Below, piece by piece: positions 57,106 to 64,000 of a stretch of DNA of 64,000 nt. The stretch is from Madurella fahalii (taxonomy: Eukaryota; Ascomycota; Sordariomycetes; Sordariales). Every line of letters starts with the position of its first letter. The first letter of the stretch is position 1. The position numbers were made by a program, and so were the translations under genes. Location: assembly GCA_029876055.1 (NCBI GenBank), contig CM056880.1:1302001-1366000 (forward strand). Direction: 5' to 3'. The notes under the pieces are model-generated. The model saw only the letters and a list, made by a program, of their open reading frames with translations. It had not been told where the DNA came from and made no database searches.

Positions 57106-58217
57106 AATCGCTCCGACCTCTGCAACGCGACAAGCATTGCCAACGCGATTTGAAGAGATCGCACGCCGTACCTCACACTTAGCAGAGTGATACTCAGACC
57201 GTGTTTCCCTTCTCCCCTCATCGCCTCGGCAGTGTTCTGTCTTCGTGCAGGCCTGCTCGTGGATTCACACCAGGGGGTTAAAGAGGGGTTCTCCTGCCGA
57301 GATTTGGGTTGGGCGCAAGGACGTCACGCCACCCTCACTCCCCTTCCTCCCTGTCGTTATCACATTCCCCACACCCCTCCACCGAGCTCGCCGACAGTCG
57401 CAGACAAACCGCGTTTGGCGCGGGGCGTTGACCCTGTCTGGCAGAGTCTCATTGCCCCAAACAGATTCCTTCCTCACATCATTGCATCATCGGTCCCTGG
57501 ACTTCTCAGCCCGGCTCCGGCCGTGGTCTGCGAAAGGTCAAGCTCTTGCTATTATGCAGCCACCCATTCTGCCCGGTCCCCGAACCCGAGAATGTATTTG
57601 AATCCCGGACCGCAGGCTCAGTGGAAGGGGGTAGGCGGCTCGCATCGCACCCAGCGGCCGTCCGTCTAATTTATGCGGGGTACTGGTGATCGAGGCTTCG
57701 GGACCCTCGTGAAACCATCCCCGAGTGTGTGCCGGCGTGCCATCTCTTCCTATCGTTGTTGCAGTCGCCGAAGGTTCGTGTATTGTGTGTAATTGGTCTT
57801 TTGTGCTGACAACTAGGACACAATTGATCCCTTCACAAATTTTTTTTTTTCTTTTTCATTACATGCTTGGGCTTTGCTCGGGCTGTGAGGAAGAAGCGCA
57901 CGTGTCCATCACAAGACGTCAAAATAGGACCTTGCGATCCCCGGTGCCGCTTCTCCACAGCCGAGGCTTGGCAGGGACCATGCCCGGTACCCCGCCATCA
58001 CCCCGCCAAAAACGGCGCAGATCGGTACCTTTGCCTGGACCGAACCCGGCGCAAGTACGGCATCTCCGTGCCCCCACGGCCGATCAAAGCGTCAATTCTA
58101 TGATTCCCTGAACAACGTCAACCACGACAGGACGTAGGAGCGGACCTCGGCATCTCCATCCGACCGCCTACCCAACCAAAGGTCCAAACCCTCAATCCCG
58201 GCCCTCCCCTGAAAAGA
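57106..58217. other. Intergenic region upstream of the carrier gene
   Basis: No supported gene. A T-tract of about 13 lies near 57,840. Downstream, a frame at 57867-58103 reads KKRTCPSQDVKIGPCDPRC and then CLDRTRRKYG, with regular Cys residues, but no convincing start or splice partner was found. It may be 5' UTR of the carrier transcript. Confidence 0.35.
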
Positions 58218-59372
58218 ATGTCCGCCGACTTCTGGGCCGGCTACATATCCGGCGCAGCTGGAATCATAATCGGCAACCCGCTGGACGTGCTCAAAGTCCG
58301 CCTCCAAGCCGGCCCATCCTCCACCCCCTACCCCAACCCCAACCCCACACCCACCAATCCCTCTCCAGCAACAGCCACCGCCGCCACGGTCTCAGCCAGA
58401 ACAGGCCGCATCTTCCTCGTCGGCACCGCAGCCCCGGTCCTCGGCTACGGCGCCCTCAACGCCCTCCTCTTCGTCTCGTACAACCGCACCGAGGCCTTCC
58501 TCAACAGCAGCTTTCCTTCCGCCCCCACCCCCAACCCCACCACCGGAGGGAGCGCTAGCAGCAACACCACCAGCAGCAACCTCTGCACCACCTGGCTCGC
58601 CGGCGCCGTAGGCGGCCTCGCCACCTGGGCCGTGTCCACGCCCACCGAGCTGGTCAAGTGCCGCGCCCAGCTGCAGCGGGAGCCTCGCGCCCCGTCTTCC
58701 GGGAATCCTGTTCGAGGAGCAGCATCATCATCTTCGTCGTCACTCTCGTTATCGTCATGGGGGATTGCCAAGCAAGTGTGGAAGGCGCAGGGTGTCCGGG
58801 GGCTGTACTTTGGCGGGGGGGTGACGGCGCTGCGGGACAGTATAGGGTACGGGTTCTATTTCTGGGGGTATGAGCTCGCGAGCCGGTGGATGGCGGGCTT
58901 CGGCTTTGGCGGCGGCGGCGGCTCTGGTGGTGATGGTGGTGTTAGTGGTGGTGTTAGTGGTGGTGTTAGTGGTGGTGTTAGTGGTGGTCGTGGAGGAGAG
59001 GGTGTGCTCGGCACGGAAGCAGCCAAGGTGTTGCTGTGCGGTGGGCTGGCGGGGATCGTGACCTGGGCGAGTATCTTCCCGCTGGATGTCATCAAGACGA
59101 AAGTGCAGACGCAGGGTGTGGATATGGGAAGTGGGGCGCTGGCACCGTTGCTGGGCGAGGGCAGACAGGGTAGGAGGAGACTGGGTGCTTGGGAGGTGGC
59201 CAAGGAGACGTACAGGGAAGGCGGAGTCCGGCCGTTCTTCAGGGGACTGACGGTTTGTAGCGTCAGGGCGTTTATCGTGAATGCCGTGCAGTGGGCTGTG
59301 TATGAGTGGATTATGATGGAGCTGGGGCAGGGATGTCACAGGCAGAAATGCGGCTTGGTTCTGGATAGATAG
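58218..59372 (+). CDS. Mitochondrial carrier family (SLC25) protein
   Basis: 384 aa in one exon. The three tandem carrier repeats are visible through their signatures: NPLDVLKVRLQAG (residues about 21-33), TPTELVKCRAQLQ, where the usual Asp of PxDxxK is Glu, and FPLDVIKTKVQTQ. The following helices carry GLYFGGGVTALRDSIGYGFYFWGYE and PFFRGLTVCSVRAFIVNAVQWAVYE. Such proteins exchange metabolites across the inner mitochondrial membrane; the arrangement resembles fungal amino-acid/carnitine-type carriers, but the substrate cannot be fixed. It is longer than the usual 300 aa because of three low-complexity inserts: Pro/Asn/Thr after repeat 1, Ser runs after the second signature, and a Gly/Val/Ser insert before repeat 3. 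Confidence 0.92.
   Translation: MSADFWAGYISGAAGIIIGNPLDVLKVRLQAGPSSTPYPNPNPTPTNPSPATATAATVSARTGRIFLVGTAAPVLGYGALNALLFVSYNRTEAFLNSSFPSAPTPNPTTGGSASSNTTSSNLCTTWLAGAVGGLATWAVSTPTELVKCRAQLQREPRAPSSGNPVRGAASSSSSSLSLSSWGIAKQVWKAQGVRGLYFGGGVTALRDSIGYGFYFWGYELASRWMAGFGFGGGGGSGGDGGVSGGVSGGVSGGVSGGRGGEGVLGTEAAKVLLCGGLAGIVTWASIFPLDVIKTKVQTQGVDMGSGALAPLLGEGRQGRRRLGAWEVAKETYREGGVRPFFRGLTVCSVRAFIVNAVQWAVYEWIMMELGQGCHRQKCGLVLDR
58935..58982 (+). repeat. 12-bp coding tandem repeat (Gly-Gly-Val-Ser)n
   Basis: Four perfect copies of GGTGGTGTTAGT, in frame, encode four GGVS units in the loop before the third carrier repeat. The loop is a plausible site of length polymorphism. Confidence 0.9.
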
Positions 59373-61432
59373 ATGTCAATAGACGACAGATAGATGTGGG
59401 ATAAGGCATAAATAGAGGAGTTGGGATACTCCCACAGGCTGGCATTTCCTATAACTCATCAGTTATCAGGTTGAAGTCTCAGGGTGTTATGCTCTCGAAT
59501 AATTCACACCAGTGACATCAGTTCATTGCTATACCATTACTTAGACTCAGCACATGAACTGCTGCATCATCACAGATGCCGAAGTCTCGGAAATAATTTC
59601 TACCGTTGCCAAGTACACCATGCCTTATGCCGATATGCCTGTATCATACTATCATGTCCCATTCCGTCCCTCTAATAAATACTTATCATTGCATCACCCT
59701 TCTTCACCGTCGTCAGATGCATCCTCTCTCACCTATCCTCATCATCATTTCATGTCGTAAGCAGAAACCGACTCTGCCATGCCCAACGCCAAACCACACC
59801 CAATCGAAATGAAATGAAGAAGCATTTCTTATCCACAAGTCAGCCAGTTATCCATCCATCCATCTGTGCCGCGTCCATGAGACACGAACAGGCAGCGATG
59901 ATAACAAGACGGTAACCCATAGACGAAAAAATGAAGAGTGCCTATCCCATCCCGTCATGTCATGTCCCGTTCTTGATTGGGTGACTGCGCGTGTCATATC
60001 GCGTCACGCTAATGTCAAATATACGCCCCTCATCCTCCTCTTCCTCCAATCCTATCCTCCATCGTCGCTTCAAGAGAAGACAGTTTGAATGGGGGATCGA
60101 GATGTGAAAGAACAAGGAGAACCTCGCCACGCCACGACAAACAACCGCACCATGCGCCAGAAAGCGAAGCGAAAAAAAAAAAAAAAAAAAGCCACAAATC
60201 ACAGCCCAAAGAGTAGAACGAAAATCATAAGATACGAGAGTACCAGGGAGAAAAAGAAAAACCAGAGACCAGAAAACAGCAGAAGGCCGTATGATCGAAT
60301 GCAGGGGGGTATCTCTCCCAATCCCACCAGACGCCACTCCCAATGCCGTGACCCACCATGCCATGTATGCCACGTCACCGTGTTATGCATCCCCCAAGTG
60401 ACCATGCCATTCCCACCGTCTGTCCATGTATCTATGTATGCATGTCGCTCATAGGATTTCGTATTCCGTATCCACATACGGCCAGAGAAGGAGGACAGAG
60501 AGAGCCCAAGAAGGAGGGGACAAGGGACCAAGAAAGCGCATTCAACAGAGAAACGCAGATCCGCTCGCCCCATTCCCTCCTCAGAATTAGGCCCACCATC
60601 TGTTCACTCACCAGTCCACCCATGTAGTTTCTTCGTTGCAGATGGATTCCGAAGAGGGAAAAAAAAAAAAACCCCAGTGGTCGTCATTATCGTAATTCAT
60701 CATCATCGTTGATAATTGGTTGGTTGTTTTCTTTGTCTATCCTTTTCGCCTCGCACCTTGTTGTCAAAGTGACTCAAAACACGAGGTCGTTGGATTGAAT
60801 CAGCGTTGAGTCGCATCCTGCCTTGCCTGATCATGAAACAGACGGACTTTGCAAATGAGCAGCTTGCTTGTTTGGACCTGCCGATAGATCGATTGGATCG
60901 GATTGGCGTTGCGGAGCCGGAGTCAAATCGGGTCACCATAATTGTCAGTTGTTGTGCTGGTTTGTCGAGAGAAACCAGTAATGGGAACGAGTGTGGCGGG
61001 AGCACCTTGTGCAGGTTGCAAAAACTCCCAGAGCGCAATCTAAGTGCGGTGTGGTTCGTGAACCAAGTGTTGAGTGCCGTTGTGTTGGCGCTGGATACGC
61101 TAAAATGATGCCGTTGATGTAGTCGTAAAGTGGAATGAGCGTAGTATCTCAGAAAAGAGACTCAGAAAAGAAAAGTTCGGTCATGTAGATTCCCATCGAT
61201 GGAGTGATACGTGGCGCAGGTAGTTGGCGAGGAGAGTCCCTCGTCCAGGACAGCTGCATCAGATCATGTCGAAGATGGTAGGAAGCTTTAACCTTGACCG
61301 GGGAAGAAATCGAAGGGTGCGGGATATCGTCAAAATGGTACACTGCTGCCACGACGCATGGCAGGACGAGAAAAGCCGGACTAGGCGGGCTCCAGATTGT
61401 TCGTTGCGACGTGTTGCTGTTGAGGAGGAAGA
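59373..61432. other. Convergent intergenic region
   Basis: Two kilobases between converging genes. It has A-homopolymers near 60,175 and 60,660 and CATC/ATGC-rich simple sequence. Frames of up to 137 codons on both strands show no motif. No gene called. Confidence 0.45.
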
Positions 61433-63931
61433 CTACTGCTCCAGCGACTCGATGGTCATGTCAAAAAGCTCCTCGCAAAACTCGTCGAGCTCAACGATCT
61501 TGAACTGGTGTTGCCACTTCTCGGCGAATTCGGGCTCGCGCCAGGCTGAAGAGATGTTGCGGCGCCAGCCGTACAGCTCAATGTGCCAGCCAAGGGCAAG
61601 CACGCGCTCGATATTCTTCTTGAAACCATCAGAGTACTCGGCAGACGCCGCATCTCCAGTGGCAAGAACCATGGTGCCAGGATTGGGAGTATCCATAGCG
61701 CTCTGCAAGATCTTGAGATGGAGCAGTTCGTCGACTCCCTGCTCCCCCTGCTTCATCGGCTGCAAATAGGCGTCGTCGCCCGACGTGTCCGGCCCCGAAG
61801 CGGGAGATTCGGGCTCGCGGGCTCCGTTCTTCGACTTGCGCTTACGCGACGGCGAAGCAGGCTTGAGAACACGCTGCAGAATGTTCATCTCGTACTTTAG
61901 ATCCCGAGCTTGGAGCATGTACTCGGGCCACTTCTTGACGTGGGTGTTGCTCAGAGAACCAGCAACAATTCTCTTGGTGACATTTCGGTCCCTGGTGAGA
62001 ATCGTGTCAAAGTTCTTGAACGAGAACGCAGGCGCGACGACCCGCCTCTTCTCCGGTATACCGCGGTGCTCCTTCATGCTATTGTAGAAGCCAATGGTGA
62101 TGTTGGAGAGATCTACAAAGATGTGGATCGGCTCGCGCGCAACCGATCCGTAGACGCGATCGGACCGCAGACGGGTATCCTCTAACTTCAGATCGCGGAT
62201 CTTGTGACGTATGTAACGCTCCTTCCCCAGCTTGGTGGTCCAGTACTTGGGGATAAGCTGATCATTGCGCGGCTTGTACGAGACGTCATAGCAAGTGAAT
62301 CCTGTCCACGGCTGGTCTTTCGCCACGGGATATTTGGGCGTCTTCGGCTCCGGTGTGAAGACGGGCGCGGATGCGTCAGGTGCGCCGTTATGTCCGCTGA
62401 AGGGGTCGGGCACGTAACCGACAGACTGAGCCGCAGAATTCATTCCATCTGTGGCAAAGGGAATCGTGGCATACGCCGGATTGACGGCATTGAACGCATT
62501 GGCCCTCATGCTCGCATTGGCCGCAGCGCTGGCAGCAAGCATGGCACTAGCGCCGGGGAGAGCGAAGAAAGCCTGGCGGAGACCAGCGCCAAGGTGGCCT
62601 CCCGAGGCCTGATCGTGAAGATCGAAGAAGCGTGCAGCTGGGGTAGGGGTTGAAACAGCGGCTTCACCGCCTCGGAGTCCAAGCTCTTCGGTAATACCAA
62701 AGGAAAGCAAACCGGCCCCGCCGTCCGCATCGTCTATGAAGCTATCCACAGACTCAAACTCTGGGGAAGACAAGACCTCATCAAAGGAATAGGTCGGGCT
62801 GCCCGAGTCGACAGAGCCCACAGTGGTCTCGCTGCCGTAATCGGGAGTTGCCGCATGCGGAGAGGGACACTTGATGCCAGGCTGCGGCCGCGGCGTGGCT
62901 TGGCTCCCCTGGGAGTTGGGATAGGGGCAATCGAACTTGGGAAAGGGATGATCAAAGACCTTGGCCGTTGGTCTCACTGTAGGTGTCCTGTTGAACTGGA
63001 TATCGTCGAGCGTGATGCTGGCTTGCTTGGGTGTGCTAACTGAAATCTCGTTACCCAGAGTCGCCAGCCTCTTTGTAGGCGTCCAGCGAGACTGGGTGTC
63101 GTCGGGCGTGATGTTAGCCTGTTTGAGAGTGGTTATTGCAGTCTCATCACCCGCGGTTGTCGATCTCTCTGCCGGCATCCTGTTGAATTGAATATCATCG
63201 AGTGCGATGCTGGCTTCTTTGGGCATGGTGACCGGAGCTTTGTCAGGTGTGATGCTGGCTTGCTTGGGCGTGCCGACCGGCGTCTCGTCACACTTAGGCA
63301 CCGATCTCTTGGTCGGCGTTCGGTTGAACTGGATGTCGTCGAGGGTGATGCTGGTTTGCTTGGGCGTGCCCACTGGAGTCTCGTCGTCCACGGCTATCAA
63401 TCTCTCGAGTCTCGCCGCCTTCCAGCGGGCCAGAACTTTCTGGCCTGCCGAAACAAGAACGTCACTGGCCGCTTGCTCAGCGATCTTTTCAGCTGTTTCC
63501 CCGTCGAAGCCTCGGATGATGGCATCAGAAAGCTTCAGGGCGGAAACGGCTTGCGACTCGTCCTGCGCATCGTCGACTTCGCAGAGCAGTTCGTAGTTTC
63601 TTGCTTCCGAACGAACATAGTTGGCAGAGCGCATCATGGCAACAACATCTGGATCAAGGTCTATGGAGTCGGTTTGGTCCGACAGCTCAGTAGACACTCC
63701 ATCTTCAACCGTCTCAAGCTTCACGGTGTTGTTTGGGCCTTGACGCAGCCGGAACTGGTGAGCGGCGCCCGAAAAGAGAGTGGTCTGGTCATTGTTGGAT
63801 AACTGTGAAAGGTGATACGAATGAACGGGTGCACGAAGGCCAAAGTTGCGTGACCACTTCGCGAGGAGGTCAAAGTCGGCTCCGAGGTGGCGGCCGTCGC
63901 GCTCGCGGCGGCCAAAGTAACTGGTCGACAT
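61433..63931 (-). CDS. NYN-domain (PIN-like) putative ribonuclease with internal repeats
   Basis: 832 aa in one uninterrupted exon. The C-terminal domain, about residues 598-810, has the NYN fold signatures: IHIFVDLSNITIGFYNSMKE with the first catalytic Asp, then TMVLATGDAASAEYSDGFKK with the second acidic site, and VLALGWHIELYGWRRNIS. NYN domains are PIN-like metal-dependent RNases of RNA processing and decay. A basic PSRKRKSKNG insert could be a nuclear signal or RNA contact. The N-terminal half contains a conserved block (GADFDLLAKWSRNFGLR), then an array of about 33-residue repeats at residues 180-325, then disordered Ser/Pro/Ala sequence. The start is the ATG that opens MSTSYFGRRERDG near the window's right side. 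RNase activity is inferred from the fold only. Confidence 0.82.
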   Translation of the reverse strand: MSTSYFGRRERDGRHLGADFDLLAKWSRNFGLRAPVHSYHLSQLSNNDQTTLFSGAAHQFRLRQGPNNTVKLETVEDGVSTELSDQTDSIDLDPDVVAMMRSANYVRSEARNYELLCEVDDAQDESQAVSALKLSDAIIRGFDGETAEKIAEQAASDVLVSAGQKVLARWKAARLERLIAVDDETPVGTPKQTSITLDDIQFNRTPTKRSVPKCDETPVGTPKQASITPDKAPVTMPKEASIALDDIQFNRMPAERSTTAGDETAITTLKQANITPDDTQSRWTPTKRLATLGNEISVSTPKQASITLDDIQFNRTPTVRPTAKVFDHPFPKFDCPYPNSQGSQATPRPQPGIKCPSPHAATPDYGSETTVGSVDSGSPTYSFDEVLSSPEFESVDSFIDDADGGAGLLSFGITEELGLRGGEAAVSTPTPAARFFDLHDQASGGHLGAGLRQAFFALPGASAMLAASAAANASMRANAFNAVNPAYATIPFATDGMNSAAQSVGYVPDPFSGHNGAPDASAPVFTPEPKTPKYPVAKDQPWTGFTCYDVSYKPRNDQLIPKYWTTKLGKERYIRHKIRDLKLEDTRLRSDRVYGSVAREPIHIFVDLSNITIGFYNSMKEHRGIPEKRRVVAPAFSFKNFDTILTRDRNVTKRIVAGSLSNTHVKKWPEYMLQARDLKYEMNILQRVLKPASPSRKRKSKNGAREPESPASGPDTSGDDAYLQPMKQGEQGVDELLHLKILQSAMDTPNPGTMVLATGDAASAEYSDGFKKNIERVLALGWHIELYGWRRNISSAWREPEFAEKWQHQFKIVELDEFCEELFDMTIESLEQ
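62960..63395 (-). repeat. Coding tandem repeat, about 33-aa unit, four to five copies
   Basis: In the NYN protein the pattern D-E-T-P-V-x-T-P-K-Q-x-S-I-T-x-D-D-I-Q-F-N-R-T-P-T recurs four times in full, with one extra partial unit (TMPKEASIALDDIQFNRMP). DNA units are about 99 nt and diverged, so the array is old or gene-converted rather than a fresh expansion. Confidence 0.82.
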
Positions 63932-64000
63932 TTTACGATTCGCGCATCAATGGGGTTCCGGAGAGATGGCGATTTCGACGCGGATGGAGATACGGTGGTT
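63932..64000. other. 5' flank of the NYN gene at the right edge
   Basis: Short upstream sequence of the minus-strand NYN gene; too short for any call. Confidence 0.5.

Noticed and set aside
56855..57190. Thr/Asp/Ser-rich frame (STAPDLTAPD) over the minisatellite
   Set aside because: The 32-bp period shifts the frame each unit, so the repeated peptides are an artefact of the DNA repeat.

Overview
The window looks like nuclear DNA of a filamentous ascomycete, most likely a Sordariomycete (possibly Chaetomiaceae; inferred from gene content and style, not from a search). The evidence is short 50-110 nt GT-AG introns, high-GC coding exons with AT-richer gaps, and a typical gene set: an alpha/beta-hydrolase-NACHT-WD40 NLR, a Skt5/Chs4 chitin synthase activator with a CaaX box, and a fungal F-box protein. 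I predict 18 protein-coding genes (one cut by the left edge, one weak), one decayed gene fragment and several satellite-like repeats. No tRNA, rRNA, intact transposon or CRISPR array was recognised. All splice sites were assigned by eye from reading frame and family fit.

Left part, accessory in character (1-15,300). Two minus-strand metabolic genes, an ornithine-aminotransferase-like class III aminotransferase (partial) and a fructosamine-3-kinase family protein, are followed by a plus-strand fungal NLR. Next comes the most unusual content of the window: three tandem plus-strand genes (9590-15268) built almost entirely from a repeated cysteine module, C-x-C-x(5-9)-C-x(4-7)-C-x(9-12)-C-x2-C | x3-C. 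The bar marks a phase-0 intron at the same place in every copy. Eleven modules (3+3+5) are present. I do not recognise this module as a named domain family.

Middle part (16,000-39,400). An Mto1/ApsB-type microtubule-organising protein with a CM1 motif is followed by a gene-poor gap that holds a mutated fragment of that gene's own 5' end. Then come a Sec7-PH ARF-GEF, an F-box protein, an unidentified low-complexity protein, a short-chain dehydrogenase and the Skt5/Chs4 homologue, whose farnesylation box is split by an intron.

Right part, conserved housekeeping (42,100-64,000): proteasome subunit Rpn12, alpha-COP, UDP-glucose:glycoprotein glucosyltransferase, Rad54, a mitochondrial carrier and a large NYN-domain protein with internal repeats. 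Alpha-COP and the ER folding sensor UGGT are divergently transcribed from one 0.8 kb interval, and both serve the early secretory pathway. The start codons of the NLR, Skt5 and Rad54 genes could not be fixed because the 5' exon is not evident.
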